A stretch of DNA of 64,000 nt, taken from NCBI GenBank assembly GCA_034420695.1, contig DAOULB010000040.1:62001-126000 (forward strand). The letters are read 5' to 3'. Positions 49,428 through 59,762 of the stretch are shown here, one piece after another. The DNA is from Io17-Chloro-G2 sp034420695. GTDB lineage: Bacteria > Chloroflexota > Dehalococcoidia > Lucifugimonadales > UBA3495. The notes below the pieces were generated by a model that was not told the origin of the DNA, made no database searches, and worked only from the letters and a program-made list of their open reading frames with translations. A program made the position numbers and the translations under genes. The first letter of the stretch is position 1. Each line of letters begins with the position of its first letter.

Positions 49428-50620
49428 GTCTGGCATTGCCCCTGCTGGTAGTCGGTGCGTCCATCAGTGTGGCAAGTGTCCTGTGGGACCTGCTCGCCCT
49501 GTTCCTCCTGTTTTTCGCCTTGTCTGTCGTGGTCTTGTCGCTGGTATGGCTGGAACGCAAGGTTCTGGGCCGGCTGCAGCGCCGGTTGGGGCCCACCCGC
49601 ACCGGGCCCATGGGGCTCTTTCAGCCAGTGGCTGACGCCATGAAGCTGCTGCTGAAAGAGGACATACTGCCCACATCGGCAGAAAGGGCCATTTTCTGGC
49701 TGGCCCCGGTGGTGGTGGTGGTGCCTGCTTTCATGATCTGGGTGACCATCCCGGGGGCCCAGAACGCCGTTGTGCGGAACTTGGAGCTGGGCCTCTTTTA
49801 CATCACCGCCTTCGCCGTGATGGGTATACTAGGGCTGGTTCTGGCCGGTTGGGGCTCGGCTAACAAGTATGGCGCCCTGGGTGGACTTCGGGCTGCGGCC
49901 CAGCTTATCAGCTACGAAATTCCGGTCATCATGGTAGTAGTGGCCGTGGCTATGCTGGCCCAGTCCTTGGACCTGCGGGAAATCGTGGTACAGCAGGAAC
50001 CCTATCCTTTCGTGTTGGTCCAGCCCCTTGGACTGCTGATCTTCTTTATAGCGGGCTTGGCCGAGGTGGGGCGCACGCCCTTTGACATTTACTTCGCCGA
50101 GTCGGAAATAGTCGGCGGCCCCTTTGTGGAATACAGCGGGGCCCACTGGTCGGTGTTCTTCCTGGCTGAGTATATCAACACCTTTGCCATTGCAGCCCTC
50201 ACCGTTCTGCTGTTCCTGGGTGGTTGGTCCGGCCCACTGCTGGACGGCGCCTGGGCAGTGGTCTGGTTCCTGGTGAAGGTCTACTTGGTGGTACTGGTCA
50301 TCTTCTGGATTCGCGGCACCTTTCCACGGCTCCGGATAGACCAGCTGATGGCCTTTGCCTGGAAGGTGATGGTGCCCCTGTCATTCTATGTTGTGGTGAT
50401 TACTGCGGTGTACCAATTCTACGGTTGGCCTGCTTGGTCTCTGACGTTGATGTCTGGTGCCGGCCTGCTGGTGGTGGGGGCGGTAATCTACCGCCGCTTG
50501 ACTGGGCCGGCGAACCGGGTGGCCCAAGTGCGGGCCCGGCAGCTTGCCTTGGAGCGCAGTCGCCGGGAGGCCTCGTCGGCGGCCAGGGCCGAAGGTGCAG
50601 CGAGGGCCAATGCTGAATAG
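49424..50620 (+). CDS. nuoH: NADH-quinone oxidoreductase subunit H
   Basis: The 398-residue membrane protein starts at GTG 49424, overlapping the nuoD end. It has about eight transmembrane helices, LVWLERKVLGRLQRRLGPTR, YEIPVIMVVVAVAM and GLAEVGRTPFDIYFAESEIVGG. It forms the quinone channel. A charged C-terminal extension of about 35 residues rich in Arg and Ala (QLALERSRREASSAARAEG) is longer than the E. coli tail. nuoI begins inside it. Confidence 0.95.
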   Translation: MSLALPLLVVGASISVASVLWDLLALFLLFFALSVVVLSLVWLERKVLGRLQRRLGPTRTGPMGLFQPVADAMKLLLKEDILPTSAERAIFWLAPVVVVVPAFMIWVTIPGAQNAVVRNLELGLFYITAFAVMGILGLVLAGWGSANKYGALGGLRAAAQLISYEIPVIMVVVAVAMLAQSLDLREIVVQQEPYPFVLVQPLGLLIFFIAGLAEVGRTPFDIYFAESEIVGGPFVEYSGAHWSVFFLAEYINTFAIAALTVLLFLGGWSGPLLDGAWAVVWFLVKVYLVVLVIFWIRGTFPRLRIDQLMAFAWKVMVPLSFYVVVITAVYQFYGWPAWSLTLMSGAGLLVVGAVIYRRLTGPANRVAQVRARQLALERSRREASSAARAEGAARANAE

Positions 50621-51203
50621 TCTGAAAGGCCTTTGGGTTACTTTCGTTTCCACGGTAAACGGGTTGCGGGAACCGGTTACTCGCCAGTACCCCGCGACCG
50701 GCACAGTATGGCAGAGGAGCCGGCGGCCCACTCCGGTTCAGCCCCGCTTCATGGGCTTCCCGGCCCTTACTTGGGACGAAGAGGTGGAGGAACCCTTCTG
50801 CACCAGTTGCATGGTCTGTGTGCGCCAGTGTCCCACCCATTGCATGTCGGCCACCATGCAGGACAACCCCCTCCACGAGCAAGGGTTGAGCCGCCGCCGG
50901 AAGATTGTCGAACGCTTCGAAATCAATCTGAACCGTTGTATACTTTGCGGGATTTGTGTCGAGGTCTGCAACTTCGACGCGATCGTCATGAGCCATGAGC
51001 ACGAGATGAGCACCTATCGACGGAATGGCGACCGCGTCAGCCTCCCGGTGTTGCTCGAGATGGGTAGAAAGTTCCAACGGGAAACCGGGTGGTCCCGCCC
51101 GTCGGGACGGCCTCCGGTACAGGAAGAGGCTTCCGCCTCCGGTGGGAGTGCCCCCTCCGAAGACCACGAACCTGGGGCCGGTCCCGCCTCTTCGGCGGCT
51201 TAG
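50610..51203 (+). CDS. nuoI: NADH-quinone oxidoreductase subunit I
   Basis: The 197-residue protein starts at ATG 50610 within the nuoH end. It has two [4Fe-4S] motifs: CTSCMVCVRQCP and CILCGICVEVC. The N-terminal LKGLWVTFVSTVNGL is an amphipathic region that binds near the membrane. A low-complexity Ser/Gly/Ala/Pro tail follows. It wires electrons between NuoG and NuoB. The 137 bases before nuoJ hold no gene. Confidence 0.94.
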   Translation: MLNSLKGLWVTFVSTVNGLREPVTRQYPATGTVWQRSRRPTPVQPRFMGFPALTWDEEVEEPFCTSCMVCVRQCPTHCMSATMQDNPLHEQGLSRRRKIVERFEINLNRCILCGICVEVCNFDAIVMSHEHEMSTYRRNGDRVSLPVLLEMGRKFQRETGWSRPSGRPPVQEEASASGGSAPSEDHEPGAGPASSAA

Positions 51204-51340
51204 TGCCAGAAGCCGGATGCCTTTCCGAAATCGCCCGGTGGCGAGTTGCAACTCAACGACCACAGGACGCCTGCATAATCCGTCCTTGGAGTATTCTTTG
51301 CCGCTTGAGGCCGGCGGTGCCTCAACATGATTGACGTTCT

Positions 51341-51844
51341 ATGTCCTGGTTTTTGTTTGGCCTGCTAGGCGCACTCACTCTGGGGGCAGGGCTCGGCGTG
51401 GTGCTCACCCGTAACGTGGTGCACGCTGCGCTGTTTCTGCTCTTGTCCTTGGTGGCTGTGGCCGGCTTGTACTTGGTGCTCTTCGCCGAGTTTCTTGCCT
51501 TGGTGCAGGTGCTGATTTACGGCGGCGCTATTATCATCGTCCTGCTTTTTGCCATCATGCTGACCCGCTCCTCCGAGTACCCCGGCATAAGCGACAACCG
51601 GCAGTGGCCGCTGGCGGCTGTCGCCGCACTGGGACTACTGGGAGTGCTGGCTGCGGCATTCCTGGCTCCGGCCTTCTTGGACGCGCCTGTCGAAGCCACG
51701 AGTCCCCAGAGTCCTTCCTTTGCCGGCTTGGGCAACTCCCTGTTCACCACTTGGGCCATCCCCTTCGAAATTGCCTCCCTGGTGTTGCTGGTTGCCTTGG
51801 TGGGGGCGATCATCATCGCCCGGGACGGCGGGGACAACGGTTAG
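51341..51844 (+). CDS. nuoJ: NADH-quinone oxidoreductase subunit J
   Basis: The 167-residue NuoJ has five hydrophobic segments, including NVVHAALFLLLSLVAVAGLY and FLALVQVLIYGGAIIIVLLF with the pi-bulge glycines after Y, and FEIASLVLLVALVGAIIIAR. It is a proton-channel subunit of the membrane arm. Nucleotide spacing to nuoK is 3 bases. Confidence 0.94.
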   Translation: MSWFLFGLLGALTLGAGLGVVLTRNVVHAALFLLLSLVAVAGLYLVLFAEFLALVQVLIYGGAIIIVLLFAIMLTRSSEYPGISDNRQWPLAAVAALGLLGVLAAAFLAPAFLDAPVEATSPQSPSFAGLGNSLFTTWAIPFEIASLVLLVALVGAIIIARDGGDNG

Positions 51845-51847
51845 CCT

Positions 51848-52168
51848 TTGGTCCCCCTGGTCTATTTTCAACTGGTAAGCGCCGGGCTTTTTGCTATTGG
51901 TCTTTACGGAGTGCTGGCCCGCCGCAGCGCTGTGCTCATCGTGATGTCCATCGAGTTGATGTTGAACGCGGTGAACATCAACCTGATAGCGGCGGCGGCC
52001 TACTTGGAGGGAACCGGCAACTTCCGGGCCTTTGACGGGCAGATAATCGCCATCTTCGTGATAACGATTGCTGCGGCGGAAGTGGGACTGGGCTTGGCGA
52101 TAATTCTCCGGATGTACCGCAACCGGTCCACGGTCAACGTGGATGAAATAGACCTGATGAAGTGGTGA
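51848..52168 (+). CDS. nuoK: NADH-quinone oxidoreductase subunit K
   Basis: The 106-residue subunit starts at a TTG. Three helices: GLFAIGLYGVLARRSAVLI, MSIELMLNAVNINLIAAA with the channel glutamate, and FVITIAAAEVGLGLAIIL with a second glutamate. A short C-terminal tail follows. It lies between nuoJ and nuoL with 3 and 18 bases to its neighbours. Confidence 0.94.
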   Translation: MVPLVYFQLVSAGLFAIGLYGVLARRSAVLIVMSIELMLNAVNINLIAAAAYLEGTGNFRAFDGQIIAIFVITIAAAEVGLGLAIILRMYRNRSTVNVDEIDLMKW

Positions 52169-52186
52169 CCCCGGCGGGCTGTTAGT

Positions 52187-54136
52187 TTGGAATTTGCCTG
52201 GCTCATACCGGTAATTAGTTTCGCGGCTGCTCCGCTGGCTTGGCTGGCCGGGCAGCGAGTGCGCGGCCGGCCCTTCCTGGCGGGTGCGCCGGCCATTATC
52301 GCAATAACTGTGGGGTTCGTCCTTTTCTGGGTGGCCCTCTTCGGGTTCCTGAACGTTGCTCCGGATACGTCCGGATGCCGGGTTCCGGAAGAAACCGGGT
52401 CCCTGACCTGCGAATACCAGCGCACTTGGTTCCAAGCCGGATTGCCCCAACTGGGAAACAGCGTGACCCTGGACTGGGGCGTCCTGATCGACCCCTTGTC
52501 GCTGGTGATGGTGGGCCTTGTCACTTTCGTCGCCTTGATCGTGCAGGTGTACTCCCTGGGCTACATGCGGGATGAGCCCAGGATCGGCTGGTACTACGCG
52601 GTCCATGCCTTCTTTGCCGGCGCTATGTTGACCCTGGTGCTGGCCGACAACTTCCTGCTGCTCTATGTCGCATGGGAGTTGGTGGGAATCAGTTCGTATC
52701 TGCTGATAGGTTTTTGGCACGAAAGGCCGGCGGCCAGGGAGGCGGCAAAGAAGGCCTTTATCGTCACCCGGATTGGTGACGTGGGGATGCTGGTGGGCAT
52801 TCTGCTTTTGTGGCGGGAGACCGGCAGCTTCAGCATGTCGGAAGCCTTCGCCCAAGCCCGGTTGGGCTCGATTACCGGAGGCGCCGAGGGCATGGGAGAA
52901 GGGGTTGCCCTTGCCGCCGCCCTACTGCTATTCCTGGGGGCAATGGGCAAGTCGGCCCAGTTCCCCTTTCACGTCTGGCTGCCCGATGCAATGGAAGGCC
53001 CCACTCCGGTCAGCGCTCTGATTCACGCCGCTACCATGGTGGTCGCGGGAGTGTACTTGGTCGCCCGGGCGTTCCCCATCTTCGAGGCATACGACGGCGA
53101 CGCCCTCTTGGTGGTAGCCGCAGTGGGGCTCGCTACCTCTTTGCTGGCCGCAACAATCGCCTTGGTGTCGGTGGACCTGAAACGGATTCTGGCCTATTCC
53201 ACCGTCAGTCACTTGGGCCTGATGATGCTCTCCCTGGGCGCATTCGGGTACACCGCAGCGGTGTTTCACCTGCTGGCCCACGGGTTCGCCAAGGCCCTGT
53301 TGTTCCTGTCGGCAGGCAACGTCCTGCACCAGACGGAATTGCAGGACGTGCGGCAGATGGGAGGACTGGCAAAGGTCATGCCCCTGACCGCCCTGTTGTT
53401 TTCGGTGGGAGCCCTGTCGCTGGGGGGAGTGCCGGTCCTTGCCGGGTTCTGGAGCAAGGACGAAATCCTGGCGGCCCTTGCAGCGGGCCGCCATCCAATC
53501 TTCCTGGCCCTTGGCTTGGTCGCCGCTCTGCTCAGCGCCCTGTACATGGCCCGGGCCTTGTTCGTCACCTTCTTTGGGGACCTCAAACGGGAGAACCGGC
53601 GGGTCCATGAGGCCCCCTGGGTTATGACCGGCCCGATTTTGCTGCTGGCAGTCCTGGCGGTAGGATTCGGGTTCGTCAGCTTCAACTGGCCCGGGGAATT
53701 CAAAGGGTTTGGAACTTTCGTCTTCTTCGGCCACGGCGAGGGTTTCCATTTCAACTGGGGGCTGGGAATAGCTTCGGCGCTCCTAGCGATTCTGGGTTTC
53801 GCCTTTGCCTGGCTGGTCTATCTGAAGGGCGTAGTATCCGCCGAGAGGGTCCGCAACAGCTTTGGCGTCCTGTTCACCGCTGCGGAGAACAAATTCTACT
53901 TCGACGAGGCCTATCAGTGGGTTATTGACCGGGTGGTGCTGACGGTTTCCGGGTTCCTGGCCCTGTTCGACCGGGCGGTGGTCAACGACCTTGGGGTCAA
54001 CGGCCCAGCGAATTCGGTTCGCCGCTTGGGAGTGATGCTTCGCCTCCACGTAACCGGCCATCTTTACAGCTACGCGCTGGCTATGACACTGGGGACAATT
54101 GGAGTGGCCCTGTTCTGGTGGCTTCGGTCCACCTGA
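52187..54136 (+). CDS. nuoL: NADH-quinone oxidoreductase subunit L
   Basis: The 649-residue antiporter-like subunit starts at a TTG. Its hallmarks are WELVGISSYLLIGFW with the key glutamate, GKSAQFPFHVWLPDAMEGPTP, HAATMVVAGVYLVAR and ILAYSTVSHLGLMM. A long C-terminal region corresponds to the lateral helix HL and final helix. It carries out distal proton pumping. The 44-base gap to nuoM has no feature. Confidence 0.95.
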   Translation: MEFAWLIPVISFAAAPLAWLAGQRVRGRPFLAGAPAIIAITVGFVLFWVALFGFLNVAPDTSGCRVPEETGSLTCEYQRTWFQAGLPQLGNSVTLDWGVLIDPLSLVMVGLVTFVALIVQVYSLGYMRDEPRIGWYYAVHAFFAGAMLTLVLADNFLLLYVAWELVGISSYLLIGFWHERPAAREAAKKAFIVTRIGDVGMLVGILLLWRETGSFSMSEAFAQARLGSITGGAEGMGEGVALAAALLLFLGAMGKSAQFPFHVWLPDAMEGPTPVSALIHAATMVVAGVYLVARAFPIFEAYDGDALLVVAAVGLATSLLAATIALVSVDLKRILAYSTVSHLGLMMLSLGAFGYTAAVFHLLAHGFAKALLFLSAGNVLHQTELQDVRQMGGLAKVMPLTALLFSVGALSLGGVPVLAGFWSKDEILAALAAGRHPIFLALGLVAALLSALYMARALFVTFFGDLKRENRRVHEAPWVMTGPILLLAVLAVGFGFVSFNWPGEFKGFGTFVFFGHGEGFHFNWGLGIASALLAILGFAFAWLVYLKGVVSAERVRNSFGVLFTAAENKFYFDEAYQWVIDRVVLTVSGFLALFDRAVVNDLGVNGPANSVRRLGVMLRLHVTGHLYSYALAMTLGTIGVALFWWLRST

Positions 54137-54179
54137 TGGCTGCCCTGATGGCTGTATGGGAAGAGAGCGGGCTTAGGGC

Positions 54180-55691
54180 ATGACCTCATTCGACCAAGGA
54201 GTCCTGTTTCTGGTGATAGTGGCGCCACTTCTGGGCGCCGCTCTCACCATGTTCCTGCCAAAGGACAGGCCGGCGGACGCTTGGTATTTCGCCACCGGCG
54301 TGGCAACTATTTGCCTGGCTCTGTCCCTTTACATTTTCATCCGCTACGACTACGGGGAGGGTGGCTACCAGATGGCCCGCACCTTCCCTTGGCTGGACGC
54401 CCCGCTGAATATTGCCTTCTCCCTGGGAGTGGACGGCATCGGCGCGCCCCTGGTGCTGCTCAACGGTATTGTGCTGATGGGGGCTACCCTTGTTTCCCAG
54501 ACCATCCGGCAGCGTTCCCGGGACTTCTTCGTGCTGCTGCAGGCCCTCGGCGCGGGGGTGTTCGGCGTATTCGTGGTCCGGGACCTGTTCTTCCTGTTCT
54601 TCTTCTACGAGCTGGCGGTGCTCCCCATGTACCTGCTGATCGGCGTTTGGGGCAGCAGCACCGATTTCGGCTCCTTCCTCAGGACCAAAGAGTACGGGGC
54701 CATGAAGCTGTTCATGTACTTGGTGGCGGGCAGCGTGCTGGTCTGGATTGGCATCCTGGCGCTTTACATAAAAGCTGCCGAAGCCGGTGTTCCCACCTTC
54801 TCCCTGGAGGCCCTTGGAGACCTGGCCCTGCAGGGACATTTCAGCGAGGAGTTCCAGACTTGGGTGTTTCCCCTGTTCATGGTCGGGTTCGGGGTGCTGG
54901 CCGGCCTCTGGCCTTTCCACACTTGGTCTCCCGACGGCCACGTGGCGGCTCCCACCGGTGTCAGCATGTTGCACGCCGGCGTTCTCATGAAGCTGGGTGC
55001 CTACGGAATCATACGAGTGGGCATGGTGCTGCTCCCGGAAGGAGCCGAGAACTGGATGCCGGTGCTCATCTCCCTGGGAACAGTGAACGTCCTCTACGGA
55101 GCGGTGGCTGCCATTTCCCAGACCGACCTGAAGTACGTCATCGGCTATTCCAGCGTGAGCCACATGGGCTACGTGCTCATGGGCATAGCCACCCTGGACC
55201 CCATCGGACTGGGGGGCGCGGTGCTCCAGATGTTTTCCCACGGCATCATGACCGCCTTGATGTTCCTAGTGGTCGGAGCGGTATACGACCGGACTCACGT
55301 CCGGGACGTCAGCGTATTGAACGGCCTCTTCGGGCGCATGGGCGTTGCCAGTTTCTGCTTCGCTGTAGCCGGCCTGGCCTCCCTGGGGCTGCCGGGACTC
55401 AGCGGGTTCATCGCAGAATTCATGATATTCACCGGCGCGTTCCGTACCTATCTGCCCTTGGCGGTGCTGGCGGTAGCCGGAGCCGCTATAACCGCGGTGT
55501 ACATACTCCGCCTGCTGGCCAAGACCTTCCTGGGAGAGAAGGACCCGAAGTGGGAAGGCTTGACCGATTCCAGCCCGGTGGAGAAGGGAGTGGGCCTGGC
55601 CTTTGTGCTCATTCTGGTGGTGGTAGGGGTATGGCCCCAGCCGATGATGCGGGTAATTAACGTTGGAGTCGCATCCCTTCCAGGTGTCTAG
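54180..55691 (+). CDS. nuoM: NADH-quinone oxidoreductase subunit M
   Basis: The 503-residue antiporter-like subunit has FFYELAVLPMYLLIGVWG with the conserved glutamate, WPFHTWSPDGHVAAPTGVSM, HAGVLMKLGAYGI, VIGYSSVSHMGYVL and GLPGLSGFIAEFMIFTGAF. It belongs to the membrane arm, between NuoL and NuoN. Overlaps nothing; 36 bases precede nuoN. Confidence 0.95.
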   Translation: MTSFDQGVLFLVIVAPLLGAALTMFLPKDRPADAWYFATGVATICLALSLYIFIRYDYGEGGYQMARTFPWLDAPLNIAFSLGVDGIGAPLVLLNGIVLMGATLVSQTIRQRSRDFFVLLQALGAGVFGVFVVRDLFFLFFFYELAVLPMYLLIGVWGSSTDFGSFLRTKEYGAMKLFMYLVAGSVLVWIGILALYIKAAEAGVPTFSLEALGDLALQGHFSEEFQTWVFPLFMVGFGVLAGLWPFHTWSPDGHVAAPTGVSMLHAGVLMKLGAYGIIRVGMVLLPEGAENWMPVLISLGTVNVLYGAVAAISQTDLKYVIGYSSVSHMGYVLMGIATLDPIGLGGAVLQMFSHGIMTALMFLVVGAVYDRTHVRDVSVLNGLFGRMGVASFCFAVAGLASLGLPGLSGFIAEFMIFTGAFRTYLPLAVLAVAGAAITAVYILRLLAKTFLGEKDPKWEGLTDSSPVEKGVGLAFVLILVVVGVWPQPMMRVINVGVASLPGV

Positions 55692-55727
55692 CGATAATGG
55701 CTGGTTTTGCCTTGCCGATGAGAGAAA

Positions 55728-57293
55728 ATGCCGGGTCTGACTGAAAATATTCACCTGCTGGCCCCGGAGTTCGCCTTGGCGGGACTGTCCCTGGCAATCT
55801 TTGCCTTGGACCTGTTCATCCCGGCGAGGCACAAGACAGCGCTGCCCTGGCTCACCGTGGCCGGACTGCTGGGCGTGGCTGCTCTTTCGGTGGTGATGCT
55901 CTGGGGGCGTCAGGAATCGTTGTATGACGGCTTGCTGGCGGTTGACGCTTTCTCCCTGTTCTTCAAGGTGTTCTTCCTGGGAATCGCCGTCTTCATAGTG
56001 CTGGTCTCAACGGAGTATACGGGCCGCTTCCTGGAAAACCTGGGGGAGTTCTACGCCCTGCTGGTCTTGTCGGTGCTGGGAATGAACGTCATGGCCCAAG
56101 CCAGGGAGTTGCTGACGGCCTATATCGCCTTGGAACTGCTCAGCTTCGTGCTTTACGTGCTGGCGGCCTATGCCCGGCGGGAGCCCAAGTCCAATGAAGC
56201 CGGGCTCAAGTACATCCTCATCGGCGCCTTTTCCTCGGCAATTCTCCTCTACGGTCTGAGCATGGTGTATTCCACCCTGGGCGTAACCAAGTTCGTCGAA
56301 ATAGGCCTGGCCCTCAACGATTCCGCCGGTGCCTTCCAGCCTGCCCTGTGGGTAGGGATCGCCCTGCTGGTGGTTGGACTGGGCTTCAAGTTATCGGCGG
56401 TCCCGTTCCACATGTGGGCCCCCGACGTGTATGAAGGAGCCCCCCTTCCGGTGACTGCCTACTTAGCGATCGGCTCCAAGGCGGCGGCCTTTGCCTTGGT
56501 GCTGCGCCTTGCCGCCGAAGGGTTGCTCCTGGCGGAAGACCAGTGGGGCCAGTGGCAGTTGGTGCTGGCGGTGCTGGCGGCGGTAACCATGGTGGTGGGC
56601 AACTTGGTGGCCTTGGCCCAGCGTAACATCAAACGGCTGCTGGCCTACTCCAGCATCGGTCATGTGGGCTTCATTCTTGCGGGAATAGCCGCCATGACCC
56701 ACGATTCCGTATTGGTATCCAACGGCGTCATTCTTTACCTGGTTGGCTATGCGGCAACCAGCTTGGTGGTATTCGCCGGGGTCATCGCCTTTTTCAACCG
56801 GACCGGTAAAGAGGAGGTGAGCGACTTTGCCGGGCTTGCAGACCAGCAGCCCTTCCTGGCGGCATCCATTGCCATCGGCCTGTTTTCCTTGGGGGGGCTG
56901 CCCATCTTTGCCGGCTTCGCCATCAAATTCTACCTGTTCGTTGCCGTGGCCCAAGCCGGTTTCCTCTGGCTGGCGGCTCTTGGCGTGTTTGCCAGCCTCA
57001 TTTCCCTGTACTACTACCTGCAGGTCATCCGCCAGATGTACATAGAGAAACCGGCTGAAGAGAGCTTAGAGGAGGGGGCCGAACTCCAGCGGGCGCCCGT
57101 CTCCGGTGCAGGGGCCTCAGCATCTGCGGTTCGCCCCTACCCACTCCTGGCAGGAGTGCTGGCCGTGGGGCTGCTGGCCGTCGTGTTCCTGGGAGTTTAC
57201 CCCGGGCCGCTGCTGGACCTGATTGAGCCCGCCAGCCGGGCCATTTTGCCTTCCGGAGAATGGGCCACTTTCCCCATGCCCCCATTTAAGTAA
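55728..57293 (+). CDS. nuoN: NADH-quinone oxidoreductase subunit N
   Basis: The 521-residue antiporter-like subunit has YIALELLSFVLYVLAAY with the conserved glutamate, FKLSAVPFHMWAPDVYEGAPLP, LLAYSSIGHVGFILAG and GGLPIFAGFAIKFYLFVA. A polar insertion near residues 440-465 separates the last helices. It ends the second complex I cluster; a GC-rich inverted repeat (CCGGCC/GGCCGG, about 57301-57319) without a T-run follows. Confidence 0.95.
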   Translation: MPGLTENIHLLAPEFALAGLSLAIFALDLFIPARHKTALPWLTVAGLLGVAALSVVMLWGRQESLYDGLLAVDAFSLFFKVFFLGIAVFIVLVSTEYTGRFLENLGEFYALLVLSVLGMNVMAQARELLTAYIALELLSFVLYVLAAYARREPKSNEAGLKYILIGAFSSAILLYGLSMVYSTLGVTKFVEIGLALNDSAGAFQPALWVGIALLVVGLGFKLSAVPFHMWAPDVYEGAPLPVTAYLAIGSKAAAFALVLRLAAEGLLLAEDQWGQWQLVLAVLAAVTMVVGNLVALAQRNIKRLLAYSSIGHVGFILAGIAAMTHDSVLVSNGVILYLVGYAATSLVVFAGVIAFFNRTGKEEVSDFAGLADQQPFLAASIAIGLFSLGGLPIFAGFAIKFYLFVAVAQAGFLWLAALGVFASLISLYYYLQVIRQMYIEKPAEESLEEGAELQRAPVSGAGASASAVRPYPLLAGVLAVGLLAVVFLGVYPGPLLDLIEPASRAILPSGEWATFPMPPFK

Positions 57294-57336
57294 TGCGGCG
57301 CCGGCCTTGGCGGGGCCGGGAACCAAGCTAATCCTT

Positions 57337-57345
57337 TGATATAAT
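57337..57345 (+). promoter_or_regulatory. Extended -10 promoter of the TIGR00725-enolase region
   Basis: TGA-TATAAT: perfect -10 with the TG extension, about 60 bases before the ATG at 57404. No clear -35. Confidence 0.45.
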
Positions 57346-57403
57346 TGGCCCGGTTTTTCGCAGCCGGGGGAACCGCTCCCGTAATTCAGAAAGGTCGAGC
57401 TTC

Positions 57404-57898
57404 GTGATGATCATAGCGGTGATAGGCAGCAGCAACCCGGCCTTTCCCGAACACTTGGAACTGGCGGAACAGGTGGGGAGAGAACTTGCCCGCCGCGGGG
57501 CCACGGTGGTCTGCGGCGGTCTTTCCGGCATCATGGAGGCGGTCTGCCGCGGCGCCAAGGCGGAGGGCGGTATGACCATCGGCATCCTGCCCGGCAATAC
57601 GCCCAGGGATGCCAACGCCTTCGTGGACATTCCCATCGTCACCGGAATGCGTTACTCCCGCAACGTGATAGTGGTCAACACCGGCAGTGCAGTAATTGCC
57701 ATCGGCGGGGCTTGGGGCACCCTTTCGGAGATAGGCCATGCCTTGGGGGACGGAATTCCGGTGGTAGGACTGAAGAGCTGGCCCTTAACTCGGAACGGTG
57801 ACGGCGTTTCGGTGGAGGGCGCAATGGTGTTGGCCGCCGACCCCAAGGACGCGGTGGACAAGGCCTTGGCCGCCGCCGCGGCCAGGGAACTGGCTTGA
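57404..57898 (+). CDS. TIGR00725 family (LOG-like Rossmann) protein
   Basis: The 164-residue protein begins IIAVIGSSNPAFPEHLELAE and contains VVCGGLSGIMEAVCRGAK and GMTIGILPGNTPRDANAFVD, then IAIGGAWGTLSEIGHAL in place of the PGGxGTxxE motif of lysine-decarboxylase-like/LOG proteins. Relatives bind nucleotides, and some cleave nucleoside monophosphates. Exact activity unknown. It precedes enolase by 48 bases on the same strand. Confidence 0.8.
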   Translation: MMIIAVIGSSNPAFPEHLELAEQVGRELARRGATVVCGGLSGIMEAVCRGAKAEGGMTIGILPGNTPRDANAFVDIPIVTGMRYSRNVIVVNTGSAVIAIGGAWGTLSEIGHALGDGIPVVGLKSWPLTRNGDGVSVEGAMVLAADPKDAVDKALAAAAARELA

Positions 57899-57946
57899 CT
57901 CCGTGGGTATCCCAAGCAGGCCATAAGCAAGAGGTAGCAGGACATC

Positions 57947-59278
<1,332 letters not shown>

Positions 59279-59397
59279 CCTCGGCATTGCGCTTTTCAAG
59301 TATCGCATACCGAGGTAACATACACGTGAAGGCGTTGCACGCCTTGACGCAACTATCCTGCCGAATTTAAGGGATTGCCGGAAGGGAAGGGGGCGAT

Positions 59398-59700
59398 ATG
59401 ACGACGACCAACGCTCTGGACGACCAGTTTGACGACGCCGAGAGAGGACTTGAGTGGCTGGAAAAGCTGGAAGCTCTCCAAGCCCGCTCAGCGTCAGACC
59501 AAGCGGCCATCGAGGTCGCCGAATACGTCATGAAGCTGCGGGGCGCGGTTCTGGCCCTGGCCGATGACCGCGGCGTGCCGGAGATCGGGGAATCCGTGGG
59601 TGAGGAAATTGGGCAGTTGGTGGCCGAGCTTCGCTATGAAGGCGCTAATGACCGCTGGTACAGCCGCATCCGCCCGGCCCTGCTCAAAACCGACCCCTGA
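59398..59700 (+). CDS. Small conserved-looking hypothetical protein between eno and gap
   Basis: The 100-residue acidic, mostly helical protein begins with NALDDQFDDAERGLEWLEKL and ends DRWYSRIRPALLKTDP. I recognise no domain. It has a reasonable start (GGAAGGGAAGGGGGCGAT before the ATG) and no membrane segment. It is placed between two glycolytic genes, 62 bases before gap. Confidence 0.5.
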   Translation: MTTTNALDDQFDDAERGLEWLEKLEALQARSASDQAAIEVAEYVMKLRGAVLALADDRGVPEIGESVGEEIGQLVAELRYEGANDRWYSRIRPALLKTDP

Positions 59701-59762
59701 TCCAGGCTCCAACAAAGGCTCCCTCAAATTCTGGAAGACAATGCACATTGCGGAGGTAAGGA

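Noticed and set aside
51635..52855. A minus-strand frame across nuoJ-nuoK-nuoL
   Set aside because: Spans three well-supported genes; polar low-complexity translation.
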